64,000 nt of DNA. Origin: Linanthus parryae (Eukaryota; Streptophyta; Magnoliopsida; Ericales; Polemoniaceae). Numbering within the stretch: position 1 is the first letter of the stretch; every line of letters begins with the position of its first letter. A model generated the notes under the pieces. That model worked only from the letters and a program-made list of their open reading frames with translations. It ran no database searches and had not been told where the DNA came from. Shown one piece after another: positions 20,889-31,610 of the stretch. Made by a program: the position numbers and the translations under genes. The DNA is taken from the NCBI GenBank assembly GCA_023055425.1, contig JALGPY010000009.1, positions 17,983,775-18,047,774 on the forward strand. The letters run 5' to 3'.

Positions 20889-21231
20889 CTTGCCTTTGAC
20901 GATGCTGGAGACCGTTGTTCTTTTCTGGGCGGCGATGATTATATGTTCCGTTCTTCTTCTTCTTCTTCTTCTTCTTCTTCTTCTTCTTCTTCTTCTTCTT
21001 CTTCTTCTTCTTCTTCTTCTTCTTCTTCTTCTTCTTCTTCTTCTTCTTCTTCTTCTTCTTCTTCTTCTTCTTCTTCTTCTTCTTCTTCTTCTTCTTCTTC
21101 TTCTTCTTCTTCTTCTTCTTCTTCTTCTTCTTCTTCTTCTTCTTCTTCTTCTTCTTCTTCTTCTTCTTCTTCTTCTTCTTCTTCTTCTTCTTCTTCTTCT
21201 TCTTCTTCTTCTTCTTCTTCTTCTTCTTCAT
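20889..21231 (-). pseudogene. F-box/DUF295 gene, N-terminal part with poly-lysine start
   Basis: From an ATG at 21229-21231 the minus strand encodes Met, 92 consecutive Lys (AAG) codons, then NGTYNHRRPEKNNGLQHRQR. It reads on across the SIRE-1 site, in frame once SIRE-1 and one CTTGC copy are removed, into the TPTSSDWSS stretch before the F-box. KIB-type F-box proteins often begin with a short basic segment, so a short AAG run expanding here is plausible. Whether the ATG next to the repeat was the native start is uncertain. The 120 bp upstream (21232-21353) would be promoter or 5' UTR, cut off by the Athila insertion. Confidence 0.6.
20951..21229. repeat. (TTC)93 / (GAA)n microsatellite
   Basis: It is 279 bp of uninterrupted TTC on the plus strand, or AAG/GAA on the minus strand. 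It lies at the 5' end of the F-box reading frame. The homopolymeric Leu, Ser and Lys frames through it on both strands are artefacts of the repeat, apart from the Lys frame that joins the F-box gene. Confidence 0.95.
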
Positions 21232-21353
21232 CCTCTTAGATCACCACCAAAAGGGGAGGAGGGATAGAGCAGATGTACAATTATTAGGGTCCTTACGAAA
21301 GAGGGTGGGTAGATTGGTACTGCAGTCAAGAAGGGCGATCTCGCTTGGCTGCG

Positions 21354-22787
21354 TGATAACTCCGTTTTGGAGTTATATTATTCCTTATTTTTGCTATGTT
21401 ATGCGTTCTTATCATGGAAAATTTTATTGTCTTTGAGCGTTTTATGCTAAAATTGTGAAATTTGAGTTTTTGAGTGATCATCGTTAAATCCGGGCGTTTC
21501 TTGTATATTTTGTGGCTTTTATTGTGATATGATCGCGGGTTCGTGTTTCGTGTTGTGGTTGGCAGGAAATAGGACGCGAGGATCAAAGGTGGTGAAGAAA
21601 CGAGCTTCGGAAACAAGGAAAGCAAGGAAAGCTCAAGGAAAAGAGCCAGAAAAAAGCTAAGGCAGAATCTCTTCGCACGAAGAGAAAAGTTCTTCGCACG
21701 AAGAGAATACTTAGCCGAAATTTCAAATGTCTTCGTGTGGTATGATGCTGTCTCAAAGTTGGAAGACTTTTGCAAGAAGAGTTCAGACAGAGTGAAGATT
21801 CTCTTCGCACGAAGAGAAAAGTCCTTCGCACGAAGAGAATGCCCAGAATGTTAAATTCGTCCGGGGTCTTTATGCAATTATCAGAAACTTTGTAATAACA
21901 TTATGGAAACATATTTAAGTGTTCTAGGTCGACTTTTTCAGTAGTTTTCACGTGAGAAACATCTTTTGGGAGAGCAAGAAGCTATTGGGAGAGCTTAGGA
22001 GCTTTGGATCATCCGTTTGGATTCTCAACTCTTCTCTTTTCTTGATTTTTATGCTAAAACTCATGAAACTTGTCGTTTTGAGTATGAATCGTAGTAGCTA
22101 AACGTTATTTGCTGGGAATTCTCGTTTGGTATAGCTAGGGTTTCATTTGAATATCATGTTTTGAGATTGTGATTCATGTTTTAACTTAATCTCGCGTGTC
22201 TTTCATTGTTATGGATTATTTACGATTGTAATCACATTATCTTTGCGAGTAGCTAACGTAGAGATAATCTTAATTAACTTTGACGTGGTAACTCCGTGAT
22301 AGTTAGTCGGTAAATTGAATAACCCACCTAGTCGAATCAATTTTTGGTAACTCGGTATTGTTAACTAGGATCGTTAGAGTAGAATTATGATTTTAATGCA
22401 TGCTTAAAGCTAAAATAGACTTGGTAATTCGGTTTGCTTTGGTTTTAAATATAGTGAACTTGCTTGGTAACTCGGCAAGTTTAATATTGCTCGATTAATA
22501 GTGAAAGACACGTGGTTGCTTTACGAACCTGGAGAATTCCCAGTATTTTTCCTTATATTACAAAAACCCGAAAATTAATTCTTTATTAATCGTGACCTAC
22601 TTCACTCGGTTAATTGAGAATTTTGCACTTTTATTTTATTAGAATTAGAACCAAACACAACTTGCGACGTACCCACATAAGGTTTGAAAAAATAACTAGT
22701 TTAAACAAAGTCCCTTGGGTTCGATAGACCGGATTTCCGGTTTATTACTACACACGACAACCATACACTTGTGGTTAGAGCGTGTCA
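21354..22787 (+). repeat. Athila 5' LTR
   Basis: It is the left member of the LTR pair. It lacks about 31 bp found in the right LTR around 35077-35107. It carries four near-palindromes of type CTCTTCGCACGAAGAG in U3 and a TATA-like box. Confidence 0.9.
21669..21918 (+). promoter_or_regulatory. Athila U3 promoter segment with four hairpin motifs and TATA-like box
   Basis: Two copies of the hairpin-forming motif CTCTTCGCACGAAGAG or a one-base variant lie at 21669-21684 and 21691-21705. Two more lie at 21801-21816 and 21824-21837. Between the pairs is CTGTCTCAAA then AGACTTT, and after the last is GAGAATGCCCA. An ATATTTAA box follows at 21911-21918, a plausible start for LTR-driven transcription. 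Confidence 0.55.
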
Positions 22788-22793
22788 AGTTTT

Positions 22794-22811
22794 TGGCGTC
22801 ATTTCCGGGGA
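22794..22811 (+). other. Athila primer-binding site (Asp tRNA-like)
   Basis: TGGCGTCATTTCCGGGGA lies six bases after the 5' LTR. It matches the complement of the plant Asp-tRNA 3' end (TGGCGCCGTTGCCGGGGA) with three mismatches, as expected for an Athila relative. Confidence 0.8.
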
Positions 22812-22924
22812 CTTCGGCTAAATTAGTTATAATTCCTAGCCTTAGGGATTTTAATTTATTGTTTATATCCGTTACTCACCTACGTTTTGCGTGTTTTGTG
22901 GTTTCAGGTTGATTTACATGGTGC

Positions 22925-25500
22925 ATGACCCGTTCTAGAGACGAGCCTTTGTATCCAACGTTTGAAAACCCAGAATCCTTATTGAAAGCACAACGTAGAG
23001 ACAAGAGGAATTCAAGCTCAGTCACCATGGATGAAGAAACGAGAGCTGAGTTTGAGAGAATCCACAAAAATGTGCAAGATGCGGAAGCAGCTAGAGCAGC
23101 TGCTGTAGAGGAGGCTGCAAACAGAGCCGCGGAATCTGAGAAACTTAGGGTTCAAATGGCTGAGATACAGGCGATGATTGATCGCATGAATCCTCCAAAT
23201 CCACAACAACTTCCTGGTGCGGAAGTAGTTGGCAGAAATAACGGTGGCAATGGTAATAATGGGGGCAATAATCGGAACAATAACGGTCGGAATGCGGTAG
23301 AGCATGATAACAATGCTGAGGAGGATGAGCGTCCTTTAGTGGAATACTTCAGGACTACACCGGAGGGATATAAACCCACCATTGTCAGACCTCAGATTAA
23401 TGCCGCACATTTCGAGATTCGCCAACCGTTGATCAATATGGTTAGGGATGAATGCTTATTAACTGGAGCCCCAATTATGATCCACATCAGCACTTGCTCA
23501 ATTTCGAGCAGATTACTTCTACCATGTATGATCAGAGAGTTCCACTCGAGACGATAAAGCTCATTCTTTTCCCCTTATCTTTATTGGGAAAGGCAAAGAC
23601 ATGTCTTATGGAACTTCCAGCAGGCAGCATAGTTACATGGGCAGATTGTAGCAGAGAGTTTCTCAGGAAGTATCTTCCACCATCCAAGGTTGCTCAACGG
23701 ATGGCTGATATAACCAAATTTACACAGCAGGAAAATGACTCTTTGGGAGACACGTGGAGAAAGTTCAACCAGCTCCTTCGAGATGCCCTACTCACGGAGA
23801 GCCATGGTATAAACTTCTCCAATACTTTTATAATGCTTTGGATAGAGAGACTGCTAGTGAACTGGACATGATGGCTCAAGGAAATTTTATGGTAATGGGA
23901 TTACAGAGCCGTGATCTGCTAGATAATGTGGCAAAACGTGAATCCACGAGGTCTGAAACTCGTAGAAACACGAAATCAGATGGGGCATTGGTTAGTAAGA
24001 TTGAGTCCATGGTGGAACAGAAATTTGAACATCAGATGGCAGTGATGACTTCGGCTTTCAGTAATTTGAATCCATCGGCACAAGTGAAGTCAGTGGGAGA
24101 GATGGTAGCAGATGCAAATCAGGGATATGGGGATGGTATTGAAGACGTGAACTACATGGGTCAACCAAGACAGCAGCAACGGCCGAACATCTATCATCCC
24201 AACAACTGCAATCACCCCAGCTTCAATTATGCCAATCCGAATAGTGGACTATACGCGCCAGTTCAAAGGCCAAATGTTCCTTATCAAGCTCAGAGACAGG
24301 CTCCACAGCAACAGGCTCCACCTCCACCCTCAGAAGAACAGGACACAAACGCGTTGTTGAGGAAACTGTTAGCTAGCAATGATAAGATTGAGAGCAAGAT
24401 TGTCGCGATAGAAGCCTCGATAAAAAGCCATGAGACACAGATTGGCCAAATAGCTAATCAGAATACTCGACTTCCACCAGGTGTACTAACTTCTAACACA
24501 ATCATTCCACCTGAGCAATTGAAGGCTATCACTACTCGCAGTGGAACCACCACTAAGGATCTTCCATATCCTACACACGCGCGAGCCAAGGCAACTAAGG
24601 CCACAGAAAAAGAACTAGACAAAGAAATTCCCGTGCCTACCGTGATTCCCCAATCAAAGGACACAAGTAGGAAGTTGGAGGAAACGCCTAAACCAAAGGA
24701 AGAGTATAGTGTTCGTGTTCCCTACCCGCAGAGATTGAAGAGCCAAGAGGATGCCAAGAACTTCAAGAAATTTGTTGATATCTTCAAGAAGTTACACATC
24801 AATATTCCCTTTGCTGAAGCAATTTCACAAATGCCTAAATACGCAAAATTTCTCAAGGACCTACTCTCTAATAGAAGACGCATGGATGATTTTGAGACCG
24901 TGACCCTGAATGAGGAGTGTAGCGCCGTAGTGAAAAAAGTGCTACCCAAAAAGATGAAAGATCCGGGTGGTTTCATTATTCCTGTGACATTGGGGGATGC
25001 GTTCCATGGTAGAGCATTATCTGATCTTGGCGCAAGCATAAATTTGATGCCTACATCAGTATTTGAGCAACTTGGTGTAGGATATCCAAAATCTACTCGT
25101 ATGTGTTTACAGATGGCTGACCGTACTATAAAAAGACCACGGGGTGTTTTGGAGGATGTGCTTGTGAGAGTCGAAGGACTCATCTTTCCCGCAGATTTTG
25201 TGATCCTAGATACGGATGCTGACGATGATTTCCCACTCATATTGGGACGGCCATTCCTTGCTACGGGAAAGACGATTATTGATGTTGCCAATGGAGAATT
25301 GACTATGCGTATTAACGATGAGAAGGTGGCATTCAATGTCTTTGAAGCTATGAAATTTCCTGCATATGCGGTAAGTGAGCAGTGCTTTGGTGTGGAGGCA
25401 TACACGCCGGATGAGGAGGACGATATCTTATTGGAGCAGCTGTATGAGGAACTTGCCTTAATTGATTCGAGTGAAAAAGAACAAGCTATGGAAGCCAGCT
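22925..25500 (+). pseudogene. Athila gag and protease, two frameshifts
   Basis: Frame 22925-23557 starts MTRSRDEPLYPTFENPESLL and has a coiled-coil-like Glu/Ala-rich stretch and an Asn/Gly-rich linker. Frame 23452-23871 carries the Athila capsid core (DPHQHLLNFEQITSTM, FPLSLLGKAKTCLMELP, WADCSREFLRKYLPPSK). The frame beginning at 23754 takes over with LLRKLLASNDKIESK, then a Pro/Gln-rich region. The protease core at 24960-25300 reads GGFIIPVTLGDAFHGRALSD followed by LGASINLMPTSVF (catalytic DLGAS) and FPLILGRPFL. The switch of frame at about 23455 and again at about 23830 breaks the polyprotein. Confidence 0.85.
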
Positions 25501-27000
25501 GGCGTTCACCCCTACCCCTCTTTAATGAGGGAAGCAGGAAGATTCTTACTCCTTCTCTTATTACTGCTCCTGATTTAGAATTGAAACCGTTACCTGCTCA
25601 TTTAAAATATTTATACTTGGGATCTGATGAGACTTTACCTGTGATTGTTTCTGCGTATTTGGACAGGGAACAGGAGGAGCAGCTTCTCAAGGTATTGCAG
25701 GAGAGGAAAGCAGCTATGGGATGGACCATAGCGGATATCAAGGGGATCAGCCCCACAGTTTGCCAGCACAAGATTCGGCTCATGGAAGACAAGAAGCCAG
25801 TAGTTCAGTTTCAGCGCCGCCTCAACCCTCACATGCAGGAGGTGGTGAAGAAAGAGGTGCTTAAATGGTTGGAAGCAGGTATCATCTATCCGATTTCCGA
25901 CAGCACGTGGACTAGCCCGGTGCAGTGTGTCCCTAAGAAGGGAGGTATAACTGTGGTGGAAGGGGAAAAAGGTGATCATATTGCCACTCATATAGTTACT
26001 GGGTGGAGAGTTTGCATGGATTACCGCAAACTCAATGATGCCACTTTGAAGGATCATTTTCCCCTCCCATTCGCATTACTGCTTTTTGGATGGATACTCT
26101 GGGTATCAGATAGCGATTGAGCCAGCTGACCAGGAGAAAACGACATTTACTTGTCCTTATGGGACTTTTGCATTCAGACGCATGCCCTTTGGGCTATGCA
26201 ATGCCCCTGCCACGTTTCAGAGGTGTATGATGTCTATCTTCTCAGATATGATGGAGCAAAATTTCGAAGTCTTCATGGATGATTTTTCACTTTATGGTGA
26301 TGGGTTCGAAGACTGTCTCTAGCAGCTAGCTCGGGTACTGGACATATGTATTGACACCAACCTAGTACTTAACTGGGAGAAGTGCAGTTTCATGGTGACC
26401 GAGGGGATAGTGTTGGGGCACAAGATCTCCAGTAAAGGCTTAGAGGTAGATTGGGCGAAAATTGAGGTGATTGAGAAGCTTCCTTATCCTACATCTGTCA
26501 AAGGGGTACGGAGTTTCTTGGGACATGCAGGTTTCTATCAGCGCTTCATTAAAGACTTTTCCAAGATCACAAAGCCTTTATCTGGGTTGCTTGAGAAAGA
26601 TTTCGTCTTTGATTTCAATGAAGAGTGCAAGACAACTTTTGATTTGCTGAAGAAAAAGTTGATCAGTTCTCCCATTATAGCCACCCCAGACTGGACCTTG
26701 CCGTTCGAGCTATGTGTGATGCCAGCGATTATGCGGTGGGAGCAGTGCTGGGACAGCGGAAAGACAAGGTAGCTCATGTCATTTACTATGCCAATCGTAC
26801 TCTTAATACTGCACAGGTTAATTATGCCACCACGGAGAAGGAGATGTTGGCTATTATCTTCGCATTGGACAAGTTTCGTCCATACCTTGTGGGTTCTCAG
26901 GTGACCATTTTCACGGACCATGCAGCCCTCAAATATCTTCTGACCAAGAAGGATGCGAAGCCTAGATTGATCCGATGGGTGTTGCTAATGTAAGAGTTTG
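25501..27000 (+). pseudogene. Athila reverse transcriptase and RNase H, broken
   Basis: The RT begins at about 25760 (QHKIRLMEDKKPVVQFQRRL, then WRVCMDYRKLNDATLKDHFP near 26010). A deletion at about 26070 removes the block between DHFPLPF and the DGYSGYQIAI motif, shifting frame to 26086-26322. That frame carries CPYGTFAFRRMPFGLCNAPA and the active-site VFMDDFS (the Athila form of YxDD). A TAG stops it at 26320. Frame 26392-26772 continues the RT thumb (VRSFLGHAGFYQRFIKDFSK). Frame 26712-26993 gives RNase H ([47 protein letters not shown]). Confidence 0.85.
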
Positions 27001-27005
27001 ACATA

Positions 27006-28430
27006 GTGATCAAGGACAAAAAGGGAGTAGAGAACGTTGTTGCAGACCATTTGTCACGACTGGAGAACGAAAAACAAGAAGATATGCCAATAAGAGAAGA
27101 TTTTCCAAGTGAACAACTTATGGTAGTGGTAGCAGCTGTGCCTTGGTTTGCGGATTTGGCAAACTTCAAGGCGCTCAATATTGTCCCAAAAGACATGTCT
27201 TTCCATCAGAAAAAGAAATTTTTCGCAGATGTACGACACTATTTCTGGGATGACCCTTATTTGTTTAAGTTGGGAGCTGACATTGTGTTGAGAAGATGCG
27301 TAGCTGAGCCAGACACTTTGGACATTCTAAGACATTTCCATGAACTGAATTGCGGAGGACATTTTGGCAAAACGCGCACTGTGGAAAAGGTATTGCAAAG
27401 TGGATTTTATTGGCCTTCTTTACATAAAGATGCTCATTTGTTTGTACAGTAGTGTGACAGATGTCAGAGAACCGGCAATATCTCCAACCAAAACGAGATG
27501 CCTCAAAATTTCGTGTTGGAAGTAGATCCCTTTGTTGTTTGGGGCATTGGTTTCATGGGACTATTCCCGTCTTCACTTGGAAATCTTTATATACTGTTAG
27601 CAGTGGATTATGTGACCAAGTGGGTAGACGCAATGGCTTGCCCCAAGAATGATGGATCTACTGTAGAGAGATTCGTGCGTAAGAGCATATTTACACGGTT
27701 TGGGACTCCCAGAGCCATTATCAGTGATGAAGGATCGCATTTCGTGAACAAAGTCTTTGCCAATGTCTTGAGCAAATATGGGGTAAAGACGGATAAGATA
27801 TCACTGGCTTATCATCCGCAGTCGAATGGGCAAACATAAGTTTCTAACCGAGAGATAAAAGGGATTCTAGAGAAGACAGTCAATCCGGGACGCAAAGATT
27901 GGTCCCTGCATCTAGATGACAATTTATGGGCGTATAGGACTGCGTACAAGACCCCTTTAGGCATGTCTCCCTAACAGCTAGTATTTGGGAAGTCATGTCA
28001 TCTTCCAGTGGAACTTGAGCACAAGGCATTCTGGGCCTTGAAGAAGATCAATTTGGACGCTAAGCTCTCAGGTGAGCTACGGAAGCAAGCACTGCTCGAA
28101 CTTGAGAAATTTCGATTGATGGCATATGAAAGTGCGAGAATTTACAAGGAAAGGACAAAGCAGTGGCATGACAGGCACATCATCCCGAGAGACTTCAAGG
28201 TTGGACAGAGAGTGCTGATTTTTAATGCCAGACTAAAGCTGTTTTCAGGGAAATTGAAATCTAGATGGAGTGGTCCCTACACAATTACCGCAGTTTATCC
28301 GTTGGGATCTCTTGAGGTGGAGGATGCAAATGGGAACAGGTTCAAGGTGAATGGCCAGAGAGCAAAACCGTATGTGGATGGGAATTTCATTGGTGTCACT
28401 GAATGGCTTCATGCAACTCCCGCTATTTGA
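27006..28430 (+). pseudogene. Athila integrase, three stops and a changed catalytic Asp
   Basis: Frame 27006-27452 ends with the zinc-binding block HFHELNCGGHFGKTRTVEKV, and [11 protein letters not shown] follows an in-frame TAG. The core reads [14 protein letters not shown] where relatives have a catalytic Asp in GIDF, so the first D of the D-D-E triad appears to be Gly. The second Asp is present (IISDEGSHF). A TAA ends this frame at 27839, just before the NREIKGILE block with the Glu. A further TAA precedes the C-terminal frame 28008-28430, whose LIFNARLKLFSGKLKSRWSG and YTITAVYPLG are the conserved Athila tail. Confidence 0.85.
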
Positions 28431-29380
28431 TTAATCTCTGAGGTAACCGGGTCGGGCCGTCGACCTTAAATTACAAAGCGCTTGTTGGGAGGCCACCCAA
28501 CCTATTTATTGCTGTAGTTTAGGTTTTAATACTGTTTTGTAAATTTTTATTCTGTTTGATATACTTGAGTGGTGCGAGAGAGTGGAGTTAATATTTTCAA
28601 TGAGTATGTGCAGGATTCCGAGGTGAAAGGCCTATTTCGGATCCCCCGTCTTGATGCGCGCGTGCGAAACAGAGTGAAAATTGAAGAATTGCAGCCCAAA
28701 ACACGCATCGGGATCCGAAGTGAAGGAATTGGAGAATGAAGCCATTCCTGCGCTTATTCAACACATGCACCTGGGGAAGATCATGTTCCTGGACTCCCCA
28801 TCTTGATATACGCAAGGATTTGATTGATGAACGGAGAAAGCTAGCTCACTGGCACGGATTACGAGGTGATATTTTGAAGAACAGACTGAAAATAGAATTG
28901 AAGAGTGCCATTGTGTGGGGGTAGTCGAGAGCTTTCTGTGGACAGGTGGATCGCGTAAATCGGAGTCCGGACGAAGAAGTTAGGCCAAAAGGATGTTAAG
29001 CGGGCAAAAAGGCGTCGAAAAGCATCCGGAATTGCCAAACGGGTCTTTGGAAGGATCAAATTGAGGAATAAAGGATTCCCCCGACATTGGGAATCTTTTA
29101 TAATGCAAAAGGAATCTCGAGGTCGAGGAGATTCATGAAGAAGCAAAGGCACGAGCAAAATGGCGAAAAAAGGATGTTCGAGCGGCTTAAAACATCCGGA
29201 AATTTTCAACGGATCTTCGAGAGCATGAATTTGAAGAATAAAATATTCCCCGGACTTTGGGAGTCTTTTATTATCTACTCGGATCTCGAGGACGAGGAGA
29301 TTCATGAAGATTCGAAGAAACGAGTAAATAGTCGAAGAAAATCAAGCAAAAACAGGGATTTTTAAGCAGTGCCCAGACCA
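28431..29380 (+). repeat. Athila spacer with two diverged tandem units
   Basis: There is no coding here. Two related units of about 175 bp lie side by side (about 28985-29165 and 29166-29340). Each contains AAAGGATGTT, CATCCGGAA, a TTCCCC.GAC.TTGGGA.TCTTTTAT block, and then TCGAGG.CGAGGAGATTCATGAAGA. They differ at many bases, so the duplication is old. Confidence 0.6.
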
Positions 29381-29652
29381 CTTCGCACGAAGAGAAAAAC
29401 TCTTCGCACGAAGAGTTTTAACTTAGAAAAATTTTATTTCTCTTCCTGTGACAGCCTTCTGTCTCAAAATAAGAAGACTTTCACACGAAGAGGAATAACG
29501 CCAACTGGTATTCTCTTCGCACGAAGAGAAATTCTCTTCGCACGAAGAGAATGCCCAAAAGGCGCGAAAATTCCAAAACGCCCGTGACAAAGCAAGAGGG
29601 GGATGGATTTATGGAGGGGTATTTCTGGAAAATCGTCTAAAGGGTATTTAAA
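29381..29652 (+). promoter_or_regulatory. U3-like module upstream of the envelope-position ORF
   Basis: The same ordered motifs as in the LTR U3 recur here. Two hairpin motifs (29381-29394, 29400-29415) come first, then ACTTAG, CTGTCTCAAA and AGAAGACTTT near 29457-29490. Two more CTCTTCGCACGAAGAG copies follow (29513-29528, 29534-29549), then GAGAATGCCCA and, 96 bp on, TATTTAAA at 29645-29652. In the LTR the corresponding gap to the TATA-like box is about 74 bp. After the box comes a CT-rich leader-like stretch. I infer a duplicated promoter for the ORF at 30297. Confidence 0.5.
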
Positions 29653-30296
29653 CCCCAGTTCACCGGAAAATCATCAGCAACTTCATTCTTCATCAACCCG
29701 TTGATAAATTCATCCTCTCTCTCAACCTTCAAATCCTCAAATTTTCAAATCTTCACCAAATCAGAAGAGATTGGAAGGGGTTTTCTCGCGAGAAGAAGGA
29801 GAAGAAGATTAAACCGCGGAGTTTTGGCTCAATCCTACTCTAACAAGCTGTTTTGGGGAAGAACACAATCTAGGGTTCCATTCCTAGATTGAAAAATTGA
29901 AGCACTTGGAGGGGGATTCAGCTAAAAGTTCAAGAACAAACATCGATGGGGACTACGAGGGGAGTAAGGAAAGCACAAATTTTTCACTTATTCCGGAAAA
30001 AGTTTCACCGGTCAGTTTGGCCCTTCTTGGTGAATTTTTCGCGGAAACGACACCTGTAAGAAAGGTACTCCAGGTGTCTTAGATACTATCTAAACTAGCA
30101 ATTTCAATTTTACGAGTCTAGGCACGATTGAGTAAAAGCCCATTTTTAATTTCTTTAGCTTAGTTGCGAACCTTGAGGGCGATTGATTAGAGTCGTAGGT
30201 ATTATCTGTTTAATTGCTACTTGTTAGTTGCTTTCGGTCACACTTCCTGTCACGGTGCACAATTTAAATTTTCATCTTATTTGCTTGATTTGCTAA

Positions 30297-31610
30297 ATGG
30301 CCTCAAAAAAGAGAAAGACGGGTGAGGGTTCGTCTATGGAGGCGTCCGGTTCTGCTCCACCTACCATGGAGGCGCCCGAGTCGCCCAAATATGATTTGCT
30401 AAAAACTCCGTTTCCTAACCGACATGTGATGAGACAAAGAAGAGAGGGGAAGGTGAATGTGAGGAGACTGACTGAGTCGAACTTTGACTCGTATCGCTTC
30501 GTGACCCACGAGGCCCATTATGATTATGACCACGACCATTACCTTAACAAATCGGGACAACCAGAGAAAGTGTTCGAATTTTACTCGGACATGCCCCCAC
30601 CTATTAAGAACATTTACGATAGGGAAGGGCTTCTTAAGTGGTTTGAATTGGTCGGAATTTCGAGCGCACCAATCGCTAGGGAGTTTGTTGTCAACCTTAG
30701 GTATGCGTTGGATGGTGAGAGTCGCGACCATAGGTTGGTGTACTCTCGAAACAAGTGGATAGTCTTCGCACCGGAGGCTATCGGCTTTGCACTTAAATTC
30801 CCACCTCTAGCGGATGCGTGTGCTTTTTCTCGGGTTGTGTCGGACGAGAACATTTATGAAAAGGTCAACAAGTTTTGTTTTCCGCCGGGTAAGTCTCCGT
30901 GGGATAGGAAAGGGTCAATGCTTAAATGGAAGGTTGCGAATGGGGAGTTAAAACCGGAGGCTCGATGGATTTGTGAGTTATTGGAGAATTGGGTTTTGGG
31001 AACCACCTCAAACCCCACATTCTCCTTTAGACTTTGTGTGATGGCGTTGTGTCTATGGGAGGGGCAGAGAATTGATATTCCTCGCTTCATATGGGGTAAT
31101 ATCATGGATCGAATTTCTAGAAACAACAAGATGGCCCCCGGACATACTTGCTTGCTCACCCACTTAGTCGTTGTTTCTGAGGTGGCGATTCCCAGATACG
31201 ACAAAGTCATTCCCGTCTTCCCTAAGAGAGAATGGTCTAAGTTTGATGCCACGGCCAAAGCCTTGAAGTGGAACAAGGGTTGGAAGAAGAGCATAGGGGT
31301 GAAGAGAGCTGGTTTTGATGGTGAGGCAGCCTTCAACCAGTTGAGAGAGGAGATGACAGTGGATAGGGAAGAGAGGAGGCGTCAGTTTGAGTGCTTGCAA
31401 AGTAACCAAGCCCAATTGGGTAATTTGGTTCAATGGGTGCTTTACTCGACTGAGGTGCCTAGAGAGGAGTTTGTGCCACCTGTCCCTACCACTGAGAGAT
31501 GGTATCAAGGGGCCGCGTATGAGGCCCCGCCTGATGAGAATGAGGACGAGGAAGTTGGGGATGATGAAGACGGAGGCGAGGATGCCCCGTACTCCGAAGA
31601 GGATGAGTAG
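30297..31610 (+). CDS. Athila envelope-position ORF (plant transposon protein family), intact
   Basis: This 437-codon frame has a good start context (A at -3, G at +4) and no break. The N-terminus is basic with a nuclear-localisation-like cluster (MASKKRKTGEG). The core (about residues 60-280) resembles the 'putative plant transposon protein' domain found in Athila envelope-position ORFs, with AREFVVNLRYAL and APEAIGFALKFPP. The last 40 residues are strongly acidic. I see no signal peptide and no membrane segment, so although the position is that of an env gene, the protein looks soluble and possibly nuclear. Its function is unknown. It is the only long undamaged frame in this element and lies about 650 bp after the U3-like module. 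Confidence 0.8.
   Translation: MASKKRKTGEGSSMEASGSAPPTMEAPESPKYDLLKTPFPNRHVMRQRREGKVNVRRLTESNFDSYRFVTHEAHYDYDHDHYLNKSGQPEKVFEFYSDMPPPIKNIYDREGLLKWFELVGISSAPIAREFVVNLRYALDGESRDHRLVYSRNKWIVFAPEAIGFALKFPPLADACAFSRVVSDENIYEKVNKFCFPPGKSPWDRKGSMLKWKVANGELKPEARWICELLENWVLGTTSNPTFSFRLCVMALCLWEGQRIDIPRFIWGNIMDRISRNNKMAPGHTCLLTHLVVVSEVAIPRYDKVIPVFPKREWSKFDATAKALKWNKGWKKSIGVKRAGFDGEAAFNQLREEMTVDREERRRQFECLQSNQAQLGNLVQWVLYSTEVPREEFVPPVPTTERWYQGAAYEAPPDENEDEEVGDDEDGGEDAPYSEEDE

Noticed and set aside
20878..21267. Long plus-strand frames of poly-Leu and poly-Ser
   Set aside because: They are translations of the (TTC)93 tract in other frames, with no unique sequence on either side that forms a domain.
21669..21837. 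Regularly repeated CTCTTCGCACGAAGAG motifs, reminiscent of a CRISPR array
   Set aside because: Only four copies with unequal gaps lie inside a retrotransposon LTR of a plant genome. There is no leader or cas gene, and they fit a promoter hairpin motif.
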